A stretch of DNA of 64,000 bases from Centroberyx gerrardi. Its lineage: Eukaryota > Chordata > Actinopteri > Beryciformes > Berycidae. Positions 49,143 through 60,337 of the stretch are shown in pieces (the first letter of the stretch is position 1; each line of letters starts with the position of its first letter). Made by a program: the position numbers and the translations under genes. The stretch lies in NCBI RefSeq assembly GCF_048128805.1, contig NC_136012.1, positions 13,147,725 through 13,211,724 of the forward strand. The letters are read 5' to 3'. The notes under the pieces are model-generated. The model searched no databases and was not told the origin of the DNA. It saw only the letters and a list, made by a program, of their open reading frames with translations.

Positions 49143-50385
49143 ATGGTGAAGCGTGTTGCAGTTATTCTCTCAGGCTGTGGAGTGTATGATGGCACAGAGA
49201 TCCATGAGGCATCCGCTGTCCTGGTCCATCTGAGTCGCGCTGGAGCAAAAGTAAGACACCTGGACACCTAGTTACAGAAGAGAGACAATGACCATTACAA
49301 TGAACTTACTGTATTATCTTACAAGCTGTCAGGATTTTCCCCAGTCCCATTTTTAAGCTCTTTGTGCTTTGAATGGAGGCCAGGCTCAAGAGCTTGCACA
49401 CCGTCTACTTTTATTTCCAATTATTTCAGTGAACCAGAGAACTGTGATTTAATTAAATGGTAATCTGGCCCCACTGAGATACACTTGGCCTCCATAACAG
49501 CTCTGGTGGGACTCCAGCCCCACACACCTAGCTGCGGAAGCTGCTGGTTCATCCGACCCACATAGAAACTTTTACTTATTTGCGTTTCATCTCCCTCCTG
49601 ACCCTCCCAGGTGCAGATGTTTGCTCCTAATGCAGATCAGATGCACACTGTAAATCACTGCGAGGGGAAACCCACGGAGGAGAAGCGAAACATCCTGCAG
49701 GAAAGCGCCCGCATCGCCAGGGGGGCTGTGACCGATCTGGCCAAGCTGGACGTTGCAGCATTTGACGCCGCCATCATTCCAGGTGAGATCGGACTCAGAC
49801 TCAGCCATAAAAGACAGTATGACGTTGATGTACAGCTTTCACCTCCACTTTTGTAATATGCTAAAAGAATCCTCCTTGTATGTGTTTTTATTCAGGGGGC
49901 TTCGGTGTGGCGAAGAACCTGAGTGACTGGGCAGTAAAGGGGAAAGAGTACACCATCCAGCCCGATGTAGAGAAGCTCATCAAGGCCTTCCACAAGGCTG
50001 GCAAGCCCCTGGGCATGTGCTGCATCTCCCCTGTCCTGGCCGCCAAAGCCCTGCCTGGCTGCGAGCTCACCGTGGGCCAGGATAAAGAGTGTGAAAAGTG
50101 CGTGGCATTGTGATTAACGGTCAATGATCAGAGTATTGAAACGTGCGATTTACAGTCCTAACTCTCCCTTTCCTTATCCTTCCTATCAACAGATGGCCGT
50201 ATGCCGGGACGGCCAGTGTCATGAAGGAGATGGGCTGCAAACATGTGAACAAGAACGTCGGGGAAGCGCACGTCGATGTCAAAAATAAGCTGGTCACCAC
50301 CTGTGCCTTCATGTGCAACGCTCCCTACCATGAAGTTTTTGATGGAGTGGGTGCCATGGTTAAAGAGGTGCTGAAACTGGCTTAG
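49143..50385 (+). CDS. gatd3: ES1/GATD3-like protein (ElbB family, DJ-1/PfpI superfamily)
   Basis: Exons 49143-49250, 49611-49782, 49896-50097 and 50193-50385 give 224 residues, all in phase. The sequence follows bacterial ElbB and vertebrate ES1 from end to end: [17 protein letters not shown] at residues ~7-23, [59 protein letters not shown] and [10 protein letters not shown]. Cys136 in GMCCISP aligns with the nucleophile-elbow cysteine of ElbB (FMCIAP). Fish ES1 is known as an abundant mitochondrial protein of cones; this copy starts directly at [11 protein letters not shown], with no presequence, so it is probably cytosolic unless an upstream alternative exon exists. ElbB-type proteins have been linked to glyoxalase-like activity. 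Symbol is by homology; it may be a paralogue rather than the cone gene. Confidence 0.88.
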
Positions 50386-50555
50386 AGAATGTGGAAAGTC
50401 ATGATGGATGTTTGTATTTATTTACCACAAAATGATCCATTCTCTCTGATTTTACTGTACTGGCATTTTGGCAAGTTACAGCATCATTTACACCACTCTC
50501 ACCTTAACTGAGCATTCATCTGATGCTGTATTGTATGTGTTGTTTTAAGATCGTC

Positions 50556-50561
50556 AATAAA
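50556..50561 (+). terminator. ES1-like poly(A) signal
   Basis: AATAAA 171 bases after the stop, with T-rich sequence after it. Confidence 0.75.
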
Positions 50562-51064
50562 AGTTGATTTACTCTTAAGACTACAGTATTGCAGTTGGTT
50601 TATTCTCTTGAAATAATAATTATTTTTCCTGGAAATCATAAAAGTTCATAAAGGTTCTACACCATAAATGTGGTGGAAAGATGTTCTCATATGTGTGTGC
50701 TTGTGTATGGAATATAACCATCTTTAGACTTGAATAAATAATGAGCAAGACTGAATGGTCACTCAAGCCCATATTTAAATGTCTCCGTGGGTCAAGTTTC
50801 AATCTCTTGTCCAGGGAGAGATCCACACTGCTTCTGCCTGTCTAAACAAAGTGGAAATGCCTGTGAAGGGTTGATAAGCATTTTTACCCACCAAATCCTT
50901 GCATGGTTCAGTCATTAAGTGGTTTAAGCATCTAACTTTGGAACAGCATTAGTTTTGCTTAAGTACCATGAAGTACCATTATTTAGTTTTGACCTTCCAT
51001 CTAAATTGTAATGCACCATCTTTAAATAAACACTGCGCCATTTCTGGTAGTAGATGGTAGTAAC

Positions 51065-52056
51065 TACACTGAACAAAAATATAAACGGAACACTTTTGTT
51101 TTTGCTCCCATTTTTCATGAGTTGAAATAGAAGATCTAAGACTTTTTCTATGCACACAAAAGGCTTATTTCTCTCAAATTTTGTTCACAAATTTGTTTAA
51201 ATCCATGTTGCCAAGATAATCCATCCACCTGACAGGTGTGGCATATCAAGATGCTGATTAAACAGCATGATTATTGCACAGGTTTTGCCTTGGGCTGGTC
51301 ACAATAAAAGGCCACTCTAAAATGTACAGTTTTTAATCACACAACACAATGCCACAGATGAAGTGTGCAATTGGCATGCAGGAATGTCCACCAGAGCTCA
51401 TGTTGCAGCATGATAATGCACGGCCCCATGTTGCCAGGATCTGTACACAATTCCTGGAAGCTGAAAACATCCCAGTTCTTGCATGGCCTGCATACTCACC
51501 AGACATGTCACCCATTGAGCATGTTTGGGATGCTCTGGATCGGCGTGTACGACAGCGTGTTCCGATTCCTGCCGATATCCAGCAACTTCTCACAGCCATT
51601 GAAGAGGAGTGGACCGACACTCCACAGGCCACAATCAACAACCTGATCAACTCTATGTGAAGGAGATGTGTCGCACTGCATGAGGCAAATGGTGGTCACA
51701 CCAGATACTGACTGGTTTTCAAAAAATGCATATCTGTAGCCCTAGTCATGTGAGATCCATAGTTCAGTGCCTAATAAATGTCTTTATCATGCACATTTTA
51801 GAGTGGCCTTTTATTGTGACCAGCCCAAGGCACACCTGTGCAATAATCATGCTGTTTAATCAGCATCTTGATATGCCACACCTGTCAGGTGGATGGATTA
51901 TCTTGGCAAAGGAGAAGTGCTCACTAACACGGATTTAAACAAATTTGTGAACACAATTTGAGAGAAATAAGCCTTTTGTGTGCAGATCTTTTATTTCAAC
52001 TCATGAAAAATGGGAGTAAAACCAAAAGTGTTGCGTTTATATTTTTGTTCAGTATA
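51065..52056 (+). mobile_element. Internally deleted Tc1-like transposon with ~240-bp inverted repeats
   Basis: The ends read TACACTGAACAAAAATATAA and its complement, and the similarity continues ~240 bases inward (for example AAACAGCATGATTATTGCAC is mirrored near 51845). TA flanks both ends. Between them a plus-strand frame at 51349-51660 encodes the last ~100 residues of a Tc1 transposase: HDNARPHVAR, WPAYSPDMSPIEHVWDALDR and a normal ending. The final Asp and Glu of the DD34E triad are present; the DNA-binding region and the first catalytic Asp are missing, so the copy is non-autonomous. Confidence 0.93.
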
Positions 52057-52669
52057 GTATATACAGTATATATAACCAAAAGCAATTGTGACTTTTGGTT
52101 TTGTTAAGCACTTTACCTTCTTAGGTTGTATAGTAAATATATCAGTATTATGACTTAAGTGTCCTAGGTTCAAATCCAGACACTCAAATGACTTGCAGCA
52201 GCAGCTCTGGGACACACTTCACTCTATCATTGCTTCCTGTTGACATGGCATGTCGACCAGGTAGCTGTTGCTATACTTGCAGCGTATGTTTAAAATTTTG
52301 ATTGGAGATATGCAACGCTGCTCATAGACCATAAAAAGAAGATTCCTGCATGCGTTGCATCATTGGTTGACTGCACAGACTGAGCAACACGCATTTTTTC
52401 AATATAGTTAGTGTGTTTGCTTCAGAGCCCGATGGGTGTGAATGGAAAAATAAATTAAATCATTGGAAAAAAAATAAATAATAATCAGCCAAGCATAAAT
52501 GAATGGCAAAATTGTAAAATGTCTGTTTCTACCTGAGAGATTGCTCTTTTGTATAATATATTAAGTTTTGTTTTTATGGTTTCCCAATGGTTTAACCATG
52601 TTTTCCTTTTCATAATTTCATAGTTGTCAAACATAATTGTTCAAACAAAATGTGGCAAATCCACATTTA

Positions 52670-52749
52670 TTGTATTTACATTAGTAAATATTAGCCTACA
52701 GAAATTTGGCTCCTCCTTGCTCCTGCTCTCAGTGGTAGTTCATATTGGT
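52670..52749. repeat. 80-bp direct repeat, copy 1
   Basis: Nearly identical to 55363-55442 (two or three changes). Contains TTAGTAAATATTAGCCTACA and CTCCTCCTTGCTCCTGCTCT. Family unknown. Confidence 0.85.
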
Positions 52750-53260
52750 ATTGCAATGCCTGCTGGGTAACCCTCACTTTTAAGCCAGCACTTTAAATGC
52801 CTCATTTTCGAGGGAATGCCCTCGCTTCATTTGGCTCACTTGGTAATGGGACACCCTCCATCATGGCGGCAGCTTGCGGGAACACGCAAATTCAAGGGTT
52901 AGTGTCTAGGCAGAGTGTTCAGGGGCCGAATTGGGACTGGGGGTGTCAGTCCAGCTGCAGGGCTGCTGTTCTGTAGCTGACCTGACCTCTGACCTCCCTG
53001 CAGCAAGGGATCAATAAAGTATCGTAGTCCTAAAGTGGCAAATAGAGAAACCTGTTAAGTAGTAAAACTTTTTGTTTGAGTATAATATGTCACTTAATGT
53101 GTCACATTTTGATAGCTTTTGAGCTTGTTGATAAGGGTTAAATATGTATTTGATTAATGTAAAACAAGCTTGAAGAAGAATACTGCTTGGTGTAAGAATT
53201 CACGTCATTTCCACGTCATTACAGAGTTCAGTCTGAGTTTGTGACAATCTAGTGAACCAT
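52750..53260. mobile_element. Possible LINE/SINE 3'-tail remnant in spacer
   Basis: GGGATCAATAAAGTATCG near 53007-53024 resembles the 3' end shared by several fish LINEs and SINEs. Upstream GC-richer sequence (52850-53000) may belong to the same element. No coding content. Confidence 0.35.
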
Positions 53261-53779
53261 GAATCTAATATGCCTCATCCTACAGTCTTGAGCTGCTCAA
53301 TTGACTTTGACTTTGTTGGCACATATTGTTGTGATTTCACACTAAAAGAACTGTTTCTGAGGCCTCCACCCCAGATGAGACCTTGCGGGGTGATCAGAGG
53401 TCGTCCCTCCCTCATCTGGCTCGTGAGGGGTTTGTATTTCATGACAGTGTTATCAAGACTTAATAAGAACATATACACTTACAGTATCCTTGGAATAATT
53501 CTGGATACATTTACAATTATATTTTTCCTTGATGTAGGCTACTGTTAGTGAAGCTGTACATCAGCTGTTATGCAAAACTGGAAAACGATTCTGAATCATG
53601 TGAATCTCAAAGAGATTCAGCAGTATTTCCCTTAATACAACTTTTAAGCAAGTTCCGCTGTCAGTTTATTTGGACATTTACAGCAAAGCTTTGTGAAACA
53701 GTATGAAAAAAGTGCTCCAGCTAAATCTGCATATGGTATAAAATAATAATGCCCAAACCGCATGTACATGAAAACAAAT

Positions 53780-53785
53780 TTTATT
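53780..53785 (-). terminator. Candidate poly(A) signal of the PhyH-like gene
   Basis: Reads AATAAA on the minus strand, ~265 bases past the stop. Confidence 0.5.
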
Positions 53786-54047
53786 AATTACTAAACAATT
53801 CACAGTTGATACATTTCAAGGCTTTTGATGAAATCACCAGAATTGTTTGCTTTTAATTAAATTGCTATAGATCTACACTTCACATAAAGATATATTTTGA
53901 CAAATAACAATATTAAACATACTACATTATTACATTGTTAAACACATACTAAACATAAAATTACCATTTACCATTCCAAGTATGAGATATTTCTGAAAAG
54001 TGCGTTAGTAGTAGTAGGTCAGCAAGCAGAGAGAAACCAGTTAATAT

Positions 54048-55913
54048 TCATTGGCTTTTGTTAGAGAAATTATTGAACTGGTCCGTTCCACTGGCCAACA
54101 TTGTCGCGTGGAATTTTCTGGGACGGTCAAGATCCTGCCGGGAACACGAAGAGAGTCAGCACTTTAGAAGTCAGGTACAATACACAGTCTTACACTGTGA
54201 AATCATATTCCACGCTGAATATTGGAATAAAGTTGTGTTGAGGTTCTTTTCACCTGTATGGGGTATGCACAGGTGGGGACATAACGTATCACGAAGCCAC
54301 ATCGCCTTCTCTGGGATGTGTTAGGGTCACTGGCATGGACCAGGAGTCCATCATGGATCTATCAAAACACATACAAAATCATAATTAATCTAATGAGTGT
54401 AGTCCTCAAGCCCATTAATAACCTGGCCATCCTCGAAAAAATGAACTTACAGACATCTGCCCAGCTAACAGAGGGCAAAACACAGCGTCCTCAGCCTCCA
54501 CCAGGTCCTCTGGGATCTCCTGATTGACTGACAGCATGTTGCCAGGGCGGGTTGCTAGGTGATGGGGCAACACGCCAGAGCAGTGGCTACCTATGGGAGC
54601 ACAAACACACTTGTAAACATTCACTTATTACTTTTATAGTGCAGGTTGTTGATTTCAGAAAGTACATCTTATTTGCAATGGCTGTTCCACGCTGGAATGA
54701 ATGAAAGACCTTTTTATCGTCTTGGGAGTCTGGAAAACATTTTCATGGAGATATTTAGCTATGGTCCCATTGGGAGGCTGCAGTAGGTAATGGCATACAC
54801 CTGCATGAAAAGCATAAAAGCATAAAAACAGAGGAGTCGTGGTACCTGGGATGACCTGTAGGGCACCGTTCTCTTTCACTGAGTCATCTAAAGCCAGCCA
54901 CACGGAGAGAACAGGACCTCCAGCAATACCCCAGTACCTGTGACCACAGAAAGTTACACATTAATAACAAATCAGTTTTGTTTCATCCAGGAACCTATCC
55001 AGATTTCTTTAATCGGTATTGCCAGTTTCCACTATGACTGCGACATTGGTCATTTAAATTTTAAAATCTACCTCATGTCCTGATGCCAGGCCACATATGG
55101 CAGTCCGTTGGGTTTCACTTCCTCTTTCTCACTGGACACAGTGATGAGCTCAGACTCGGCAGTGGCGGGGTTGAGTGTGGGGTATTTACAGATGAAACGG
55201 GAGTCCAGCAGGATGACATCAGGGCCCAGGATGGCTTGGACCACTTGTAGGACACGAGGATGTTTGGCCAGGCCCATCACCCACTGATACTGAAGGTGAA
55301 CATTATGGAGGCTGTACTGGGTGTACTCTTCACCTGCAGACAAAGACATAAGTAATGTACCGTTGTATTTACATTAGTAAATATTAGCCTACAGAAATTT
55401 GGCTCCTCCTTGCTCCTGCTCTCCATGGTAGTTCATATTGGTTCCATCTAAATATCACGCAGCACCTGTACGGCAACACTTATTTGCAATCCCATCATGT
55501 CTTTCTCATCCTCTTTTATTCTGTTTTATATGGAACGTCAAGCTGAACTGTACAGAAATGCAGGGAGCTGCTTGTATCCATTACATTACAGTGGATCCAC
55601 TGTCTGGAGGCTGTATATTGTACTACAAGTCCCATCCCTATTCACCTACTTGGGACTTATCGGTTACTATTTCCACTCACTTCTTCTCCCCATCTTTTTT
55701 CTCTGTCTGACTCCCCTCTTTTTTTCCATCCTCATCTCTTCCTCCCTCAGCCCCAGACTCCCCCATCTGCCGCTGGCACTTACCAAATTCCTTCTCCAGC
55801 TCAGAGAAGGCATGCCTGGCCTCCCTCAGCTCTGTCTCGTCCAATATGGGCAGCGCTGAGAGGTAGCCCTGCTGGTTGTAGGTCTCCTGTAGCTTGGCCA
55901 TGGATGTAGTCAT
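54048..55913 (-). CDS. Phytanoyl-CoA dioxygenase-like Fe(II)/2-oxoglutarate oxygenase
   Basis: Minus-strand exons 55784-55913, 55072-55333, 54846-54937, 54451-54590, 54254-54358 and 54048-54134 give 271 residues, phases agreeing. The double-stranded beta-helix motifs are clear. AWHQDMRYWG has the HxD iron ligands His127 and Asp129, and VWLALDDSVKENGALQVIPG is a core strand block. HDGLLVHASDPNTSQRRRCG gives the distal His216 and the arginine region that binds 2-oxoglutarate, and it is followed by FVIRYVPT. This set (WHQD, ENG, HGSxPN, IRYxPT) is that of bacterial and fungal PhyH-family oxygenases, such as ectoine hydroxylase and halogenase relatives. It is not the pattern I recall for vertebrate PHYH or PHYHD1. 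Having Asp rather than Ala/Gly at the HxD site argues for hydroxylase chemistry, not halogenation. Substrate unknown. Confidence 0.85.
55363..55442. repeat. 80-bp direct repeat, copy 2, in intron 1 of the PhyH-like gene
   Basis: Second copy of the repeat at 52670-52749. Together they bracket 2.6 kb containing the last five coding exons. Confidence 0.85.
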
Positions 55914-55990
55914 CTCTATTTCTCTGCTGCTGCTGCTGCTTCAGGCTTTCTGCTGCTGCTTCACTTTAACTTCTCTTCCAACCCTGCCAA

Positions 55991-55996
55991 TTTATA
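55991..55996 (-). promoter_or_regulatory. Proximal TATA box of the PhyH-like gene
   Basis: TATAAA on the minus strand, 78 bases upstream of the ATG at 55913. CTG triplet repeats lie in the predicted leader (55927-55971). Confidence 0.6.
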
Positions 55997-56006
55997 ACCT
56001 CGAGAC

Positions 56007-56009
56007 TGT

Positions 56010-56042
<33 letters not shown>
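56007..56042. repeat. (TG)n(AG)n microsatellite
   Basis: A GT run passes directly into a GA run just upstream of the PhyH-like proximal promoter. Confidence 0.9.
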
Positions 56043-56043
<1 letters not shown>

Positions 56044-56590
56044 AGGGGGGTGGGGGTGGGGGGGATTAGGCAAAAGGGAAGAGAGAGAGAGAATAGAGCG
56101 TGATCTGTCAAATGGCCTGTGATGTGTAATGTGTCCAATATTGTGCAAGAATGTCTGGAGGAGACATAGAGAGGAAGTTAGCTCTACCTGGCTGGCTTGA
56201 TGGGAAATATAACATTATAACCCCAGAGAATATCCTTAGTACCCTTAGTAGCCTATCTCTGAACCAACTGCCCATGTTAATACGACTCACTTTTAGAAAC
56301 AAATACGGTCTGTTCACCTAAGGCAGGTCAGGTCAGAAAATGAACAATGCTGTACCCTTGTTAACAGGCAAGGCGAAGAACACTAATAGCACATCAGATA
56401 TCCTTATTTAGCCTAGGTGTGCCTGTGAGAAACATATCAACACTCCACCTGTGCAAGGAAGAACTGCACTCCATCCTACCTGCTATGACTGGTCTAATAA
56501 TATAGAGGAGAGAGAGGATAGAGAGGACACACTGCACAGTAGAAGCATGCCAGTGAAAACCTTTGAGTAATTATTTGCTCTGCTCCATAC

Positions 56591-56695
56591 CTGTCTGCTG
56601 CTCAGTTGGTCTTCTCTTCTCTTGCTCCCTTTCTGGCTCCGAGCTCGAACAGATACTGCCTTGCTCCTGCATGCCAGGCATTATATATACTGCAC
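56591..56695 (-). promoter_or_regulatory. Possible distal promoter and 5' exon of the PhyH-like gene
   Basis: On the minus strand a TATATATAAT box near 56690-56681 is followed by an ~80-base stretch ending AGCAGACAG with a good donor (GTATGG) at 56590. An acceptor-like CAG just before the coding exon (near 55987) could receive it. Prediction only. Confidence 0.35.
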
Positions 56696-56699
56696 AGAC

Positions 56700-58370
56700 G
56701 GGTTGGGAACTCTAATCTCTTTGTCAGTCATGTCCTAAAATTGAATTCCAGGTGACAGGTGTGGCCATCAATTCTCAAGAAAAACTTAAGCAAGAGGAAA
56801 AACCCATCATATGTTATGACGCACACTGCCTTTACACTGTTGTGATGATGTGATTTTCTAGTAAAAGGTGTGGACAACATACAAAGACGTAAATAACCGA
56901 AAGTAACATGAAACCTCCCTTTGGGCTACCTGTGCTATTATTAGCCACATTCACAGGGCTTGTGCAAGTCAGCACAAAGAACCAGATATTCAATGATTTA
57001 TAGACAAATTAGCTGTTTTAGTGCTGTCTTTCATTTTGAAAAATATAAAATAAAATTTAAAAAATGCAATTATTGTTTTTTTTATTTGAAAATTGTGGCA
57101 AAGGTACAGGCATCAATCATACAGTTACAATTTTTACAGTTGCTATTCCGCCAAAATTCATTTCATTTTGAAACTGATATAAAACTTTTGGGACCAATAA
57201 GTTACATATTAAATTAAAAGTTCCCCCACAGTGACTCATTATTCCTTCAGACCAACCTTCCCAATCATCACAACCTTATGCAACTCTCCTGTTTCTTTTC
57301 AGGAACTCAGAGAGTGAAAGAGTGATGATCGGTAGGACAAAGGCACTTTTCATATTGTGTGTGTGTGTGTGTGTGCGTGTGTGTGTGTACGTGTGTGTGA
57401 ACAGGGTTGGGTAGGGTCTAGATAAGGAATGTGTGCTAAATGACATCATATAAACTTGAGTGCTGGTCTAATTGAAATTGACTTTTCAAAGATAAAGAAT
57501 GAATAACTTACGGGGAAAACCCCACGCTCTCAGATTTCAGCCGTCTTCAAAGGATAAGTCCTATTATTTGGTATGTTTATTATGATTTATGATTAACAGA
57601 GGGAGACACAGATCCAGACATCACCGAGTTGTCGACCCACATTCAAATAATGATTACTTTTCCTAATACTAAACTTTCCCACTAATTGAGGAAGCTCATT
57701 GTATTGGCTGTATGGTATCAGGAAACAACAGTGTCCAGTAAGAGAGTAAAAACATCAACTTCCTTTACTGAAACCATAAATAATAAATATGTTGCCTGGC
57801 ATCCTTAGAAGTGATGGAGTCACAGATTATGTGTCACCCAGCTGTTGGCCCATTCAGTCATTCCCATTTCCCAGGGTCTAAACTCACACCTAATTTCATA
57901 CTCTGTTTGTGTGTGTATGTGTGTGAATATCACTTGTTAGAAACACAAAAGGCAAGAAATATATTTTATGGAAAAGAACACTTTATGACACATTGTAAAA
58001 AATCATTATAGTAAATTACCATGTAATATAACAAAAATACATAAAATAGGCCTATTGAATATGTTTAATTGCTATGTTCTTACAACTGCACAATAAAATG
58101 ACATAAGTCAATAAATTAATAGACTACGAATATTTTGACTATAAAATTGTATAAAATCTTATTAAAATGCACTTTATTTCATGTGTTTTAATATTTAAAA
58201 GAACAGTAAAGGAATCCCACAAGGGCAAAAACAAGCTTAAACAGAAACATTGCAAGGATGTTGAATAACTTAGTGAAAACTCCAGATCCACCAAAGGACC
58301 AAGGACTAATGACCAGGAAACAGTGTCAAGTAAATATTTCAGCTTCCTTCACTAAACAGCAAATTCTGTT
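56700..58370. other. Spacer, AT-rich, with (GT)n at ~57357-57400
   Basis: No gene recognised. Short frames at 56960-57217 and 57811-58011 have no domain or splice context. Confidence 0.45.
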
Positions 58371-58779
58371 GCTTGGTTCAGAGCAGAAGCGTTCTAGAGC
58401 CCCCTAGCGGCCATGTTGGGACACTTGTAATTCCAGCGCAACGGCCTGATAGTCTGACTTGCTGCTGTCAACAGTGTAACATCACGGTCAACTCTTGTTA
58501 TGTGGATGGCTGTTCCAATCACAGACTGTAAAAATAAGTTTCCAATACAGCAGGAAAATCAAAATCACATAGACTTCCAAAAATGGCCGTACACGAAGGA
58601 GAAAGAATAAAACAATTATCAGAGAAAAAAGATGACTACGGATATATCCTCAATCAATTGGAAAGACCATGCAAGACAGACAATAGCCCACAGGGTCTGC
58701 TCAGATCATTTAATATCTGGTGAGTAATTTTAACGAGGGAGGCCTAGCTATAGCTTTCCAAATATGAAGTTAACTCGTT

Positions 58780-59190
58780 AACCTAGGTTCGGGAGCAGGG
58801 CCACGCCTCAACCACACCTCTAATCACCTGCCCAGCCTACTTATACCTGGTCAACCCATCCTGCCGTTTGTCTCAGATCTCTCGACCCACCCTCCCTTCC
58901 CTTCCCTTCATCCATCCACCTTCCTACCTCGTCCCTATCCCATCCCTCCCTCCGCTCATCCCTACCCACATCCCTTCATCCTCTCTTCCCTCCTCCCCTC
59001 ATCCCTTCTTACTCAATCCAGTGCATACCTCTCCCACGTGTCTAGATACAGTCTGGGGGCCTGTAATCAGCTCGGCTGGAAACACGCCTGAGACGGAACC
59101 CCCACACTGAGTCTCCCTCCGCCCGGTCTTCAGTACGTCCTCCCAGAATTTCCATTAAACCTTTAAATGACATATTGTTGTGGCGTGGTC
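58780..59190. mobile_element. Possible solo LTR of a gypsy-like element (fossil)
   Basis: The stretch begins in GGGAGCAGGGCCACGCCTC, has a TATA-like CTTATACC ~60 bases in, a long CT-rich part, and a late ATTAAA signal. This layout is similar to long terminal repeats of teleost gypsy-like elements as I remember them. No internal genes flank it. Boundaries are approximate and family is uncertain; age looks moderate to old. Confidence 0.3.
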
Positions 59191-59638
59191 CCTGCTAGTG
59201 AAACAAGGCTTGGTAGGCTAAGTAAGAGTGAAAACAGATTTGTTTACACAGCTGTTGATTTACCTAGCATAACTAACTAGCTACCAAGATTGGTAATGTT
59301 AACTATCTAATGCATTTGGCCAAAGTTATAACGTTACTTCCCTAAACTTTGACTGCAATTGCTATTTTCTCCCCAACACTAATCAGATGTCACTGCCGTT
59401 TTAAAGAGTGTGAAAGACGAACTGAAAGGGTGACTTGAGTCAGTATTCCTGGGTTCATGTTGGTTCACCAGCAAGACCAGCTGCTGGTTTTCCACTTGTC
59501 AGATAACTTGTCAGTTCCAACAGAGCGGTGCGTATGGTTGCTATGGTATTTAGAACGCTTCTGCAAAGGTACTGAGGGAGTTAGGATGTGTGTGTGTGTG
59601 TGTGTTTGAGTGGGCCTGGTCGTGGTTTTCTCTCAGTC
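59191..59638. other. Spacer and presumed 3' UTR of the TNIP-like gene
   Basis: A (TG)n run lies at 59587-59604, just past the stop. No clear poly(A) signal was identified on the minus strand. Confidence 0.4.
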
Positions 59639-60282
59639 TCACTCTTCGTTGTCCTCGCTGCAGTGCTTGGGGCAGAGTGGGTGGTGCTGTTTTCGTTGCG
59701 GCTGTGTGTGAGCTCTCTCTCCGCTCGGTGTGCTCTTGTCTCCCCGCGGTGGTTGCTGCTCGTTATTGCAGCGGTGGATGAGCACAGGGTCCTTGGTCGG
59801 AGGAGTTTTCTTCAACAACAGCCGCTGCAGCATCTGTTTGTCTGACCGCTCCCGTCGGAAGTCATCCTCGTAGACCTTCAGCTGCAGCAATGCCAACGTC
59901 ACAGATACAGAGTCAGGAAAAGGACATTTCAATGAGAAACGTATTTAGAAGACATCAGGCGAGCAGCGCAAAGTGAATTCATCCCCATAATTTGGCAAAA
60001 ATAGACAACATGTCAATGTGTATAAACATCTCAACAAGTCCCCAGGGGTTATTTATTTAAATGAGGCTTCATGAGACCATATGGTTACTATGTCAAAACT
60101 GCCAATGCCCGTCCAGTCCATATTTAACTCAGTCAAAAAAGACAGTCTGTCCTTGTTTGCTGTGATACATGATAGTGAAGTCTCAAACATTGCATTATCT
60201 TTACGGTCTGGCAAGCACATTAATCTTTTGTTGTTTGTTTTAGGATCAAGATTAGGCTACAGATTAAGATTAATATATCTGT

Positions 60283-60337
<55 letters not shown>

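Noticed and set aside
54048-55913. Halogenase identity for the PhyH-like gene
   Set aside because: The iron-binding HxD aspartate (Asp129) is present; alpha-ketoglutarate halogenases have Ala or Gly there.
58480-58535. Possible THAP-type zinc-finger start (SCYVDGCSNH)
   Set aside because: Only the first two cysteines fit; a stop follows at once and no other THAP residues or transposase parts are present.
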